27,085 nt of DNA. Origin: an uncultured Bacteroidota bacterium (GTDB lineage: Bacteria; Bacteroidota; Bacteroidia; Bacteroidales; P3). A program made the position numbers and the translations under genes. The stretch is from NCBI GenBank assembly GCA_900546465.1, contig URCX01000004.1, positions 1-27,085 on the forward strand, read 5' to 3'. The notes below the pieces were generated by a model. That model searched no databases. It had not been told where the DNA came from and saw only the letters and a program-made list of their open reading frames with translations. Below, piece after piece: positions 1-8,190 of the stretch. Position 1 is the stretch's first letter. Every line of letters begins with the position of its first letter.

Positions 1-1056
1 TATAAGCAGGTAAACAGGAGAGAAATCGGCATTTACATGGGGCTGATTGTTTATTTCATTGCTTATCTGCTGCTTTCGAGTTCCTTGACAGGTATTATGT
101 TGCTGTTTTTCGTCTTTACGCCAATCTGTCTTTTCTTCGCAGCAAAACGAATGCCCAAAAGAGTTTTTTCTTTCGCCGTTCTGATTTTTTCTTTCGCCGT
201 TCTGATTTTTTCTTTCGCCGTTTCATTTTTTGCATATGATTACTTCGTTCCCAAGAATGGAAAATGCGAAAACGGAATGATTGAAAACGGTTACTGTTAT
301 CTGATAAATGATGAAGCAACACGGGAGAGAGAAAGAACGGAAATGGCTGCGGGTTTGAAGAAATATCTGAATATTGCTTCCGACAGTCTTTTCACCGATA
401 AAGACTGCAAATATGCTTTCACGGATATTGCATGCCGATACTTCGCATGCAAGGGGTTGGCTCGCACTTCGGAGAATTGGGACAAACTTTCGCCTGATGA
501 CCTCACTAATATAAGGAAAGGTATCCCCAATCCGGTTTATGCAAGCGGCAATCCTTTGAAGACACGAATGTATAAAACTTTCTTTGAAATCGAAGCATAC
601 AGAAAATGGGGTAAAATCAAAGGTTCGTCCCTTATTCAAAAGATTGAACTTTGGCAAAAGGGTCTTTGGATTGTGGAAAAGAACGAAAGTTGGTTCTTCG
701 GTGTAGGAACGGGAGATTTAAGGCAGGAATTGAAAAAAACTCTCGAAGAAAGCAATTCGCAGTTGGCGAACTCCAATCTTCTTATACATAATCAATACCT
801 CTCGATATTCATCACCTTTGGAGTATTCGGCTGTTTGGTCTTCCTATTCTTTATTCTCTACCCCGCATTTGCAACGAAATTGCACAAAAACGCCTTTTAT
901 GTATATTTTCTCGCAATTATACTGGTGTCAATGTTGAGTGAGGATACATTGGACAACCAACAGGGAATAATGTTTTTCTGCATAATGAACTCCTTTTTGC
1001 TATCTCGCAATATAGAAACCGACAAAAAGACTTACCTTTGCAGAGATGAACTTTGA
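1..1056 (+). CDS. O-antigen ligase-like membrane protein, 5' partial
   Basis: This is the 3' part of a polytopic membrane protein of the O-antigen ligase/polymerase (Wzy_C) type, which would join or polymerise glycan on the periplasmic side of the inner membrane. The frame is open from base 1, so the ATG at 37 is probably internal and the gene starts outside the window. Visible parts are two hydrophobic segments near the start, a long periplasmic loop containing RKGIPNP and IELWQKGLWIV, and a late HNQYLSIFITFG motif followed by two membrane helices. The IELWQ...GVGTGD stretch plus the HNQYL motif is the pattern used for the call. The second helix contains three 7-residue repeats (FSFAVLI) encoded by a 21-bp tandem repeat. 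The last 11 bases overlap the next gene. Family assignment is moderately sure; the substrate is unknown. Confidence 0.68.
   Translation, partial: YKQVNRREIGIYMGLIVYFIAYLLLSSSLTGIMLLFFVFTPICLFFAAKRMPKRVFSFAVLIFSFAVLIFSFAVSFFAYDYFVPKNGKCENGMIENGYCYLINDEATRERERTEMAAGLKKYLNIASDSLFTDKDCKYAFTDIACRYFACKGLARTSENWDKLSPDDLTNIRKGIPNPVYASGNPLKTRMYKTFFEIEAYRKWGKIKGSSLIQKIELWQKGLWIVEKNESWFFGVGTGDLRQELKKTLEESNSQLANSNLLIHNQYLSIFITFGVFGCLVFLFFILYPAFATKLHKNAFYVYFLAIILVSMLSEDTLDNQQGIMFFCIMNSFLLSRNIETDKKTYLCRDEL
164..226 (+). repeat. Three tandem 21-bp repeats inside the ligase-like gene
   Basis: Units lie at 164-184, 185-205 and 206-226. The first two are identical and the third diverges only in its last bases. 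Each unit is exactly seven codons and contributes FSFAVLI (third: FSFAVSF), so the reading frame is kept. The core TTTCGCCGTT matches the motif repeated in intergenic regions of this window. Bases 174-199 and 21828-21853 agree at 24 of 26 positions, so this looks like the same repeat family within a coding region. Confidence 0.9.
1033..1041 (+). promoter_or_regulatory. Possible -7 box directly before the LolC/E-like gene
   Basis: TACCTTTGC matches the Bacteroidetes -7 consensus TAnnTTTGC. It ends only 4 bases before the ATG at 1046, so transcription from it would begin at about the start codon and give a leaderless message. It lies inside the end of the upstream gene, so a chance match is possible. 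Confidence 0.35.
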
Positions 1057-2263
1057 GTTTTTCGTAGCCAAAAGACTGTTACGTCAAGAGGGAAGCACCT
1101 ACTCCCGTCCCATTGTAAGAATTGCAACTTTGAGCATAGCCTTATCAATAGCCGTCATGATTGTATCTGTCGGAGTGCTGAGCGGTTTCAAAAATCAGAT
1201 CAAGGAAAAGATAACCGGCTTCACTTCTCATATACATATACAACCTTATTCCTTGGATGTGAATTTGCAGAATGAAACATTCTCGCTTTCCGATGAAGAT
1301 TTGAAACATATTCGTCAACTGCCGGAAGTGCGAACGCTTGAACCTTATATACTGCAAGCCGGAGCCATAAAGACAAAAACCGATTTTCAAGGCGTAATAC
1401 TCAAAGGAGTGGAACAAGACTTCGATTACACTTTCTTCAAAGAAAACCTATGCGAAGGCAAACTGCCGAACGTCAAAGACAATGCAAGTTCGGAAGCCCT
1501 TATTTCAAAAATCACGGCAGACAAAATGCAGTTGAAAACAGGAGACAAGCTACGCATTTATTTCTTTATTGACGGGCAATACAGAGTACGACCATTCAAA
1601 ATATCAGGAATTTATCAGACAGGTTTGGGAGACTATGACCAAAAATTCATGCTTGTATCGGCAAAAGTGCTGCAAAGATTAAACAATTTGGACAGCAAGC
1701 AATACAACGGTTATGAGGTCAAACTGAAAGACTTCTCTTCACTTGAAAAAACAGCGAACACCTTATACAGTCTTCTTCCGCAGGATAAGACCGTTTCAAC
1801 CATAGACGAAATAGAGCCGGGCTTGTTCGCATGGCTTTCTCTCTTGGATTCCAATGTTGTACTCATCATTATAATAATGACATTGGTAACAATCACCGCA
1901 GCCTGTTCAAGTTTGCTTGTAATGGTTTTTGAACAAAGAGGCTATATCAGTCTGCTTAAAAGCATGGGAACGAGAACACGCAGCATCATGACAATATATC
2001 TTTATAAGGCCTGCTACATTATCGGCAAGGCAATGCTGCTCGGCAATACGCTTGCCCTGACATTAGGACTTGTACAAAGCAAATATAAAATCATAAAACT
2101 GAACCGAGAGAGTTATTATTTGGACAGCGTCCCTTTCGAGTTGAATTGGCTTAGCATTATTGCCGTAAATATTGTGGTAATTGTTGTTTGCACCGCAGCA
2201 TTGCTTATTCCGGTACGTTCAATAGGCAAAATCTCTCCCGCAGAAAACATCGACAGAAAATAA
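1046..2263 (+). CDS. LolC/LolE-type ABC transporter permease (FtsX family)
   Basis: This 405-residue inner-membrane permease belongs to the FtsX/MacB family and resembles LolC/LolE, the lipoprotein-releasing components that work with the ATPase LolD. The typical start (FFVAKRLLR) leads into a first membrane helix at about residues 22-44. A periplasmic domain of about 220 residues follows, then three C-terminal helices from about residue 268. The segment after the second helix (EQRGYISLLKSMGT) is the cytoplasmic coupling region typical of LolC/E permeases. The ATG at 1046 overlaps the previous stop by 11 bases, suggesting co-transcription. No LolD ATPase gene lies in the window, so assignment to LolC or LolE specifically cannot be made. 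Confidence 0.85.
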   Translation: MNFEFFVAKRLLRQEGSTYSRPIVRIATLSIALSIAVMIVSVGVLSGFKNQIKEKITGFTSHIHIQPYSLDVNLQNETFSLSDEDLKHIRQLPEVRTLEPYILQAGAIKTKTDFQGVILKGVEQDFDYTFFKENLCEGKLPNVKDNASSEALISKITADKMQLKTGDKLRIYFFIDGQYRVRPFKISGIYQTGLGDYDQKFMLVSAKVLQRLNNLDSKQYNGYEVKLKDFSSLEKTANTLYSLLPQDKTVSTIDEIEPGLFAWLSLLDSNVVLIIIIMTLVTITAACSSLLVMVFEQRGYISLLKSMGTRTRSIMTIYLYKACYIIGKAMLLGNTLALTLGLVQSKYKIIKLNRESYYLDSVPFELNWLSIIAVNIVVIVVCTAALLIPVRSIGKISPAENIDRK

Positions 2264-2295
2264 AAAGGCGAAGCCGTATTTCGACTCCGCCTTTT
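2263..2295. terminator. Bidirectional terminator between convergent genes
   Basis: AAAAGGCG at 2263-2270 pairs with CGCCTTTT at 2288-2295. The stem continues inward with two mismatches (AG/CT and CG/CG) around the loop TATTT. It has A-rich and T-rich flanks, so it can serve both the permease (+) and glyA (-), whose stop is at 2317. Confidence 0.8.
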
Positions 2296-2316
2296 GTTTA
2301 TTGAAGAGGACGATTT

Positions 2317-3597
2317 CTACCAAGCAAACAACGGTCTGTTTTCCATCATTGCGTTAACCTTTTTACGGGTTGCCTCAATCAAACTTTCGTTGTTTACATC
2401 AGATAAAACCGCATCAATCATTTCAACAATGGTTTCCATTTCGTCTTCCTTCAAACCTCTTGTAGTGATTGCAGGAGTACCGATACGAATACCGGAAGTT
2501 TGGAATGCCGAACGAGAATCGAAAGGCACCATATTTTTATTGATGGTTATATCCGCTTTTACCAAAGTATTTTCAGCCACTTTACCTGTCAATTCAGGGA
2601 ACTTGGTTCTTAGATCTATCAACATAAGGTGGTTGTCCGTTCCTCCGGAGATTACCTTGTATCCTCTCTTGACAAATGCAGCTGCCATGGCACTTGCATT
2701 CTTTCGTACTTGCTTGATGTATTTTGCATAGTCCTCCGTAAGAGCTTCACCGAAAGCAACGGCTTTCGCAGCTATGACATGTTCAAGCGGACCGCCTTGA
2801 CAACCGGGGAAGACTGCAGAATCCAAAACAGCACTCATCATCTTGATTTCACCTTTCGGAGTTTTTTTACCCATAGGGTTAGGAAAATCTTTGCCCATAA
2901 GTATCATACCGCCTCTCGGTCCTCTCAAAGTTTTGTGAGTTGTCGTTGTAACGATATGGCAATACTCTACGGCATTGTTCAACTCTCCTTTCGCTATCAA
3001 ACCTGCAGGATGTGAGATGTCGCCCATAAGAATTGCTCCAATCTCATCAGCCAAGGCTCTCATTCTTTTCCAATCGAAATCTCTGGAATAAGCACTTGCA
3101 CCGCCGATTATCAATTTAGGCTTATGCTCTCTTGCAACCTTTTCCATCATATCGTAATCGATGGTTCCGGTTTCTTCTTTCACCGCATATGACACTTGCT
3201 TGAAGTAAGTACCTGATATGTTTACAGGAGAGCCGTGGGAAAGGTGTCCTCCGTGATTCAAATCCAATCCCATGAAAGTATCACCCGGATTAAGGCATGC
3301 AAAGAAAACCGCAAGATTTGCTTGCGCTCCGGAATGTGGTTGAACATTTGCCCAACAAGCTCCGAATAATTGTTTTGCTCTGTCTATTGCCAACTGTTCC
3401 GATTGATCCACTATTTGGCAACCTCCGTAGTAACGTTTTCCGGGATAACCCTCAGCGTATTTGTTTGTCATAACGCTGCCCATTGCTTCCATAACCTGAT
3501 CCGACACAAAGTTCTCGGAAGCAATCAATTCAATACCTTTTGTTTGTCTTTCTCTTTCCTTCTGTATAAGGTCGAAGATTTGCGTATCTCTTGTCAT
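2317..3597 (-). CDS. glyA: Serine hydroxymethyltransferase
   Basis: A PLP-dependent cytosolic enzyme that interconverts serine plus tetrahydrofolate with glycine plus 5,10-methylene-tetrahydrofolate. The protein is 426 residues from the ATG at 3597, the usual length. The start MTRDTQIFDL is chosen because a -7 promoter box lies at 3630-3638; the longer reading to 3681 would begin upstream of that promoter and adds a non-conserved extension. Visible family features are ELIASENF (about 23-30), NKYAEGYPGKRYYGG (about 45-59) and the PLP lysine in VTTTTHKTLRGPRGG at about residue 222. It is convergent with the upstream permease. The other glycine enzyme in the window, gcvT, has its own promoter. 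Confidence 0.97.
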   Translation of the reverse strand: MTRDTQIFDLIQKERERQTKGIELIASENFVSDQVMEAMGSVMTNKYAEGYPGKRYYGGCQIVDQSEQLAIDRAKQLFGACWANVQPHSGAQANLAVFFACLNPGDTFMGLDLNHGGHLSHGSPVNISGTYFKQVSYAVKEETGTIDYDMMEKVAREHKPKLIIGGASAYSRDFDWKRMRALADEIGAILMGDISHPAGLIAKGELNNAVEYCHIVTTTTHKTLRGPRGGMILMGKDFPNPMGKKTPKGEIKMMSAVLDSAVFPGCQGGPLEHVIAAKAVAFGEALTEDYAKYIKQVRKNASAMAAAFVKRGYKVISGGTDNHLMLIDLRTKFPELTGKVAENTLVKADITINKNMVPFDSRSAFQTSGIRIGTPAITTRGLKEDEMETIVEMIDAVLSDVNNESLIEATRKKVNAMMENRPLFAW

Positions 3598-3629
3598 AAG
3601 TTCAACATTTTTCTGTGTACAACATGGCT

Positions 3630-3638
3630 GCAAAGGTA
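3630..3638 (-). promoter_or_regulatory. glyA -7 promoter box
   Basis: On the minus strand this reads TACCTTTGC, an exact match to the Bacteroidetes TAnnTTTGC box. It lies 33 bases upstream of the glyA ATG and fixes that start. No clear -33 TTTG was found at the canonical distance. Confidence 0.7.
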
Positions 3639-3800
3639 TGAAATTATTTTGGATTTGCTTCTTTGGCACAAAGAAAATCAAAATCAGCTCTCTTCAACAT
3701 GAAGAAAAGTCGAACGATATGCCATAACTTCGATTGAAAAAGTCTGTAAAAACGGACAAAAAGACGCTTTGAAAGAAGCATTATTGAAACCCCTTTCAGC

Positions 3801-3878
3801 AAACGCCGTTTCACTGAAAACGAATCGCCGTTTCAGAAAATTTAAAGGGCGTTTTAGAAAATTCTTTCGGCGTTTCGT
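3801..3878. repeat. Phased 21-22 bp palindromic repeat block A
   Basis: Four copies of a motif related to AAACG(C/G)CGTTT begin at 3801 (AAACGCCGTTT, perfect), 3823 (AATCGCCGTTT), 3844 (AAAGGGCGTTT) and 3865 (TTTCGGCGTTT). Spacings are 22, 21 and 21. The sequence after the last copy (GACAAAAGATTGATTTGT, from 3883) closely matches the sequence after block B (GACAAAAGGCTGATTTCT), so the blocks share flanks as well as cores. Confidence 0.85.
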
Positions 3879-4429
3879 TACTGACAAAAGATTGATTTGT
3901 GTGGTACGAAGGTGGTTTGTGGGTTTTCTTGCGGTATTTTCATGGGGTGGAAGTGCTAAGGTGTGTTGTGCTTGGTTGATGGATTTTTTATGAATAAAGG
4001 AAAAGCGGATGTGTTTCACAACAATCCGCTCGAACATATTAAAAACAAAATCACAAAACTGTGTTCATTTTCTTTTTTGTCTCGATTTCAAATAAGCGAA
4101 TACCAAAACCATTATCTTGTATTCTGATTTCGACTACAAAGATAAGGATTATTTCGAGAATGAGCATGCTTTTGATGGCAAAAAAAATGATTTTTCGTGA
4201 AAATTTATCTTTCAAAGGGGGATTGGTTTCTGCATAAAGCTTCGGTATTAGTAGAATTGGTAAGGAAAATATGCTGTTTTATTCGATTGAAGAACTTATG
4301 GTTTTATCTATGGATATTGTTTCGGAAATTTGTTTCGTTAAAGTAGAACGGCATAGTCAGGTGCCGGATAATGGAAGTGTTTGTCGGATTTATTTTCTGC
4401 CTTAGCCGTGCGGATTGGCGTTTTATATG

Positions 4430-4438
4430 TAATTTTGC
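4430..4438 (+). promoter_or_regulatory. aroC -7 promoter box
   Basis: TAATTTTGC matches the TAnnTTTGC consensus and lies 20 bases before the ATG at 4459. It shows that the upstream TTG at 4381 in the same frame is not the start. Confidence 0.65.
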
Positions 4439-4458
4439 AAGTAAATCTTTGGACAGTT

Positions 4459-5469
4459 ATGGTGCGAGGGAATACTTTCGGTGAGTTGTTTACTTTGACG
4501 AGTTTCGGTGAGAGCCATTCCGAATACATCGGCGGCAGTGTAGATGGTTTTCCGGGTGGGGTGGTTTTGGATATGGATTTCATAAAACAGGAACTTGCAC
4601 GTCGCAGACCTTCGAGCATTTTCTCCACCAAGAGAATCGAAACTGATGATGTGGAATTTATTTCCGGCTTGGAAGATGGCAAGACGCTTGGTTTGCCTTT
4701 GGCTTTCATTATTCGTAACAACAATATAAGAAAAGGGGATTATGATTGTTTCAAAGACTTGTTCCGTCCTTCGCATGGGGATTACACTTATCATAATAAG
4801 TATGGTATAATTGCTTCTTCGGGAGGCGGAAGAGCGTCCGGAAGAGAAACGGCAGCAAGAGTGGTCGGCGGTGCTTTGGCAAAGTTGTTTCTTAAAAGAT
4901 ACGGCATAACATTCAGTTCCAAACTTACTGAGATTGGCGGCTTTGACTGTGATAGAGAAAAAGAAGAGGTCGAGAAGAGATTGAAAGAGGCTTATGAGAA
5001 AAGGGACAGCCTCGGAGGAAAGATAATGTGCGAGGTGGCTGATGTGCCTGCCGGTTTGGGCGAACCGGTTTTCAATAAGTTATCGGCACTTCTGGCTCAT
5101 GCTCAAATGAGTATTCCTTCTGCAAAGAGTTTTGAACTTGGAGACGGTTTGGAAAGTTGCAAGCGTTTCGGTAGTGAGGATATGGATAAGTGGGAAGAGG
5201 GCAGCGGTACTTTGACAAATCATAGTGGAGGTATTCAGGCAGGTATTTCCAACGGTGAAAAGATTGTTTTCTCAGTCGGCTTCAAGCCTGCGGCAAGCAT
5301 AGGCACTGTCGTATGTAGAAATAAGAGCGGAGAATTGTTTGAGGTTAAGAATGAGGGGCGGCATGATGTGGCACCGGTGCTTCGATGCGGCGTTGTGGTA
5401 GAAGCAATGGCAGCATTGGTCATTGCGGATTTGATGAAAGCTATGGACAATAAAACAGCGATAAAATGA
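4459..5469 (+). CDS. aroC: Chorismate synthase
   Basis: An FMN-dependent enzyme that converts 5-enolpyruvylshikimate-3-phosphate to chorismate, the last shared step of aromatic amino acid synthesis. It has 336 residues from MVRGNTFGELF. Family signatures visible are SFGESHSEYIGGSVDGFPGG near the N-terminus, RPSHGDYTYHNKYG, SSGGGRASGRETAARVVGGA, LTNHSGGIQAGISNGE and RHDVAPVLRCGVV near the C-terminus. The start is set by the conserved N-terminus and the promoter at 4430. Its stop overlaps the next start (ATGA at 5466-5469), so the two are translationally coupled. Confidence 0.97.
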   Translation: MVRGNTFGELFTLTSFGESHSEYIGGSVDGFPGGVVLDMDFIKQELARRRPSSIFSTKRIETDDVEFISGLEDGKTLGLPLAFIIRNNNIRKGDYDCFKDLFRPSHGDYTYHNKYGIIASSGGGRASGRETAARVVGGALAKLFLKRYGITFSSKLTEIGGFDCDREKEEVEKRLKEAYEKRDSLGGKIMCEVADVPAGLGEPVFNKLSALLAHAQMSIPSAKSFELGDGLESCKRFGSEDMDKWEEGSGTLTNHSGGIQAGISNGEKIVFSVGFKPAASIGTVVCRNKSGELFEVKNEGRHDVAPVLRCGVVVEAMAALVIADLMKAMDNKTAIK

Positions 5470-6221
5470 ATAAGGTAAAGAATTTGATTTTGGCAGTTTC
5501 GGTCTTGCTGATGGCATCATGCGGAGGAAAGCAAACAATAGGTGATAAGGAATTTCTTTTGTCGGGCAGTGTGAAAGGGGGAGATGCTCCTTGGCTTATA
5601 CTAATGGAAATAGGAAAGAACGGTTTTACTTCTGCCGACACATTGAAAACAGATTCCGAGGGCAATTTTTCAAAAGTCATAAAGATGGAAGAAGAAACAT
5701 TGTACTCGCTTTCATATAAGGAAGATTACATCACTTTATGTCCTAAGCAGGGGGAGAAAATTATTATTAACGGATATGCGGACGATTTCTCAGGTTCTTA
5801 TACTGTAATGGGTTCAAAAGAATCGGAATGGCTCAAAGAACTCAACGAACATAATCATAAGGTGCGTGCCACTTTGAAAACCATGAGCGATTATTTGAAA
5901 ATCAACAATATTGAGAACTTGGACTCCGTTAAACACGAGTTTCTGTTACATCTTAGGGATATGCACAGCTCTGAAACGGCATATACGGAGAATTATATCC
6001 GAACACATAAAGGTTCTTTGACCTGTCTGATTGCTCTTTACAGGACTTTTGAGGGCAGACCTTTGTTTGACTATCGCAATGACCTCTCAATATATAAGGA
6101 AGTGCTGAACGAATTGGAGAAAACACAAGCTGCAAATCAGCATACCAAGACATTGAAAGAATTTATTGCAGAGAAAGAAAAGGAAAACGATGAACGACTT
6201 GCAGAAGAGGGCAAAAAGTAG
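5466..6221 (+). CDS. Lipoprotein with DUF4369 domain
   Basis: A 251-residue exported lipoprotein. The signal peptide ends in a lipobox (LMASC), with the acylated Cys at about residue 19 followed by GG. The next roughly 90 residues (FLLSGSVKGG ... LKTDSEGNFSKVI ... LCPKQGEKIIING) have the pattern of the Bacteroidetes DUF4369 domain. That domain is often followed by a thioredoxin (TlpA-like) domain, but here a charged helical tail ending in many Glu and Lys takes its place, so no redox centre is present. It starts inside the aroC stop codon and its end overlaps lpxH by 32 bases. The function is unknown; a role at the cell envelope is inferred from export. Confidence 0.75.
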   Translation: MNKVKNLILAVSVLLMASCGGKQTIGDKEFLLSGSVKGGDAPWLILMEIGKNGFTSADTLKTDSEGNFSKVIKMEEETLYSLSYKEDYITLCPKQGEKIIINGYADDFSGSYTVMGSKESEWLKELNEHNHKVRATLKTMSDYLKINNIENLDSVKHEFLLHLRDMHSSETAYTENYIRTHKGSLTCLIALYRTFEGRPLFDYRNDLSIYKEVLNELEKTQAANQHTKTLKEFIAEKEKENDERLAEEGKK

Positions 6222-6960
6222 AATTTATTTTGCGAGTGATTTTCATCTCGGCATGCCTGACGTCGCGGCAAGTATCGAAAGGGAAAGGCGTATTGTCGGT
6301 TGGTTGGAGAGTATAGAGAAGGACGCAAAAGAGGTTTTCCTTTTGGGCGATGTTTTTGACTTTTGGTTTGAATACAGAGATGTTGTGCCTAAGGGATATG
6401 TACGATTGCTCGGCAAGTTGGCAATGATGGCTGACAATGCTTGCAAGATACATTTCGTTTGCGGCAACCATGATTTATGGATAAGGGATTACTTTGAAAA
6501 GGAATTGGGCTTTATTGTCCATAAGGAGAATTTTGAAACAATAATCGACGGTAAGACTTTTTTGATAGGCCACGGAGATGGATTGGATTCCTCGGATAAA
6601 AAATACAAGTTCATAAACAGTTTGTTCAAAAACAGATTATGTGTTTCCGCTTTTGCGGCATTGCATCCTCGTTGGGCGTATGCAATCGGTAAAACATGGA
6701 GTAAAAAAAGCAGACTGTCGCATTCGGAAAGCGATAAGATAAACCGCTGCGAACAAGAGCCTATATATAAATATTGTATGACTGAACTTGACAAACGAAA
6801 TATAGATTTCTTTGTTTTCGGCCACAGACATTTGAAATGTAATATCCCTTTGAAAAACGGAAGTTGCTACATAAACACAGGCTTTTGGGCAACGGAAAGC
6901 CCTTATGCCGAATGGGACGGAGAAAACTTGTACCTGAAAAACTTTGATTTGGCGGAATAA
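6190..6960 (+). CDS. lpxH: UDP-2,3-diacylglucosamine hydrolase
   Basis: A calcineurin-like metallophosphoesterase of lipid A synthesis that cleaves UDP-2,3-diacylglucosamine to lipid X plus UMP at the inner membrane. It has 256 residues from MNDLQKRAKSR. Metal-binding motifs appear in order: DFH (17-19), GDVFDFWFEY (53-62), GNHD (92-95), GHGDG and GHRH. The ATG at 6190 is preceded by AAAGGA at good spacing; an upstream in-frame ATG at 6166 would lengthen the overlap with the lipoprotein gene. It is the last gene of the aroC unit. LpxH rather than another phosphoesterase is favoured by the DFWFEY motif and the overall length. Confidence 0.88.
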   Translation: MNDLQKRAKSRIYFASDFHLGMPDVAASIERERRIVGWLESIEKDAKEVFLLGDVFDFWFEYRDVVPKGYVRLLGKLAMMADNACKIHFVCGNHDLWIRDYFEKELGFIVHKENFETIIDGKTFLIGHGDGLDSSDKKYKFINSLFKNRLCVSAFAALHPRWAYAIGKTWSKKSRLSHSESDKINRCEQEPIYKYCMTELDKRNIDFFVFGHRHLKCNIPLKNGSCYINTGFWATESPYAEWDGENLYLKNFDLAE

Positions 6961-6974
6961 ATTAGTAATTTTGC
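6943..6974 (+). promoter_or_regulatory. gcvT promoter, full -33/-7
   Basis: TTTG at 6943-6946 and TAATTTTGC at 6966-6974 are separated by exactly 19 bases, the textbook Bacteroidetes arrangement. The -33 box lies within the end of lpxH. Confidence 0.8.
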
Positions 6975-7023
6975 AGCTTTCAAGTTGGAAACAAAGATAT
7001 TATTTTAATAGATTAACAACGAA

Positions 7024-8133
7024 ATGAAGACAACACCATTCACACAAAAACACATCGCATTAGGTGCGAAGATGGCAGAGTTTGCAGGCTATAATATGCC
7101 TATTTCTTATGAGGGTTTGATTATAGAACACAATAATGTGAGAAACGCAGTCGGCGTTTTCGATGTTTCTCACATGGGAGAGTTCAGAGCGAAAGGACCT
7201 AAGGCGTTTGAATTTATGCAATATTGCACCTCAAATGACATAGCTTCTTTGTACGACGGTAAAGTACTTTACACAGTGCTTCCTAACGGCAAAGGCGGCA
7301 TTGTCGATGATATGTTGGTGTACAGAATTGCGGAAGACGAATATTTTATGGTGCCTAATGCTGCCAATATAGACAAGGACTGGGCTTGGATGAGCAAAAT
7401 AGCCGAGGAAATGGGTTTGAAAGTCGGTACAGACTTTGTTAACGAAAGCGAACATTACGGACAACTTGCCGTTCAAGGACCTTTGGCATTGAAAGCTATG
7501 CAAAAGCTTACCGATACTCCTATTGTGGATATGGAATACTACACTTTCAAGTTTTTGAAACTTGCAGGAGTTGAAGTACTCCTTTCAACTACGGGATATA
7601 CCGGTGCAGGCGGCTGCGAAATCTACTTCGACAAACAATATGCAGATAAGATATGGGATGCAGTCTTTGAAGCAGGAAAAGAATTCGGCATAAAGCCTGC
7701 GGGATTGGGCTGTCGTGATACTCTGCGTTTGGAGATGGGCTTTTGCCTTTACGGACATGAGATTGATGATGAGACATCCCCTATAGAGGCAGGCTTGATT
7801 TGGCTTACCAAATTCGTAGATGGTAATAACTTTATTGACAGAGAACGTTTGGAAAAGCAAAAAGCTGAAGGTGTAAGCAAGAAATTGGTGGGCTTTGAGA
7901 TGATTGATAAGGGTATTCCTCGTCAAGCTTATCAGGTTTGCGACAAAGACGGCAATGTAATAGGAAAGGTATGTTCCGGAACACAATCTCCTTCTTGTGG
8001 AATTGCAATAGGAACGGCTCATGTGAAGACGGCTTTCAGCAAAAAGGATACTGAGATATTCATAAAGGTAAGAGAAAGATTGTTGAAGGCAAAAGTCGTA
8101 AGAATGCCTTTCTATAAAGGAAACAATCAATAG
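7024..8133 (+). CDS. gcvT: Aminomethyltransferase (glycine cleavage T protein)
   Basis: The T protein of the glycine cleavage system takes the aminomethyl group from lipoylated H protein, releases ammonia and forms 5,10-methylene-tetrahydrofolate. It has 369 residues, slightly over the common 360. Visible motifs are KMAEFAGYNMPISYEG at the start, VFDVSHMGEF, NGKGGIVDDMLVYR, STTGYTGAGGCEIYF, GLGCRDTLRLEMGFCLYGHE and the C-terminal glycine-rich fold ending in VVRMPFYKG. It has its own promoter and a strong terminator, so it is monocistronic here; the P and H proteins are not in the window. Confidence 0.96.
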   Translation: MKTTPFTQKHIALGAKMAEFAGYNMPISYEGLIIEHNNVRNAVGVFDVSHMGEFRAKGPKAFEFMQYCTSNDIASLYDGKVLYTVLPNGKGGIVDDMLVYRIAEDEYFMVPNAANIDKDWAWMSKIAEEMGLKVGTDFVNESEHYGQLAVQGPLALKAMQKLTDTPIVDMEYYTFKFLKLAGVEVLLSTTGYTGAGGCEIYFDKQYADKIWDAVFEAGKEFGIKPAGLGCRDTLRLEMGFCLYGHEIDDETSPIEAGLIWLTKFVDGNNFIDRERLEKQKAEGVSKKLVGFEMIDKGIPRQAYQVCDKDGNVIGKVCSGTQSPSCGIAIGTAHVKTAFSKKDTEIFIKVRERLLKAKVVRMPFYKGNNQ

Positions 8134-8151
8134 CAATGTAATCGATTTATC

Positions 8152-8184
8152 ATGTCTGTGCAAATTCTTGCACAGACATTTTTT
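8152..8184 (+). terminator. Strong intrinsic terminator after gcvT
   Basis: A perfect 12-bp stem (ATGTCTGTGCAA at 8152-8163 with its complement at 8168-8179) has a 4-base loop ATTC and a run of T to 8184. It ends only six bases before the next gene's ATG at 8191. Confidence 0.9.
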
Positions 8185-8190
8185 CTATTT

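Larger units (their letters stand above)
3598..4458. other. 861-bp gap without a convincing gene
   Basis: It holds the glyA promoter on the left, a phased repeat block at 3801-3890 and the aroC promoter on the right. Two short open frames overlapping the repeat (3769-3993 on plus, 3684-4037 on minus) are Lys/Arg/Phe-rich because of the repeat itself and resemble no family I know. A minus-strand TATCTTTG-like box is visible near 4138-4146 but leads to no recognisable gene. Nothing else was identified in 4040-4420. Confidence 0.6.

Noticed and set aside
2294..2731. Plus-strand open frame of 145 codons
   Set aside because: It lies entirely opposite glyA, which has full family conservation; a shadow frame.
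3801..3890. CRISPR array
   Set aside because: The repeating core is about 11 bp with 10-bp linkers, cores differ, and no cas genes are present.
3684..4037. Minus-strand open frame of 117 codons rich in Lys, Arg and Phe
   Set aside because: It overlaps the glyA 5' region and its only striking part (KRR..FLKRRFVF) is the translation of repeat block A; no family, promoter or ribosome-binding support.
6961..7023. Glycine riboswitch before gcvT
   Set aside because: The leader is only about 45 bases after the promoter and contains no glycine-aptamer structure.
7585..8163. Minus-strand open frame of 192 codons
   Set aside because: Opposite gcvT; no own signals and composition typical of a shadow frame.
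8152..8190. Upstream ATG at 8152 as start of the nuclease gene
   Set aside because: It lies in the terminator stem and places extra residues before the signal peptide; 8191 is preferred.
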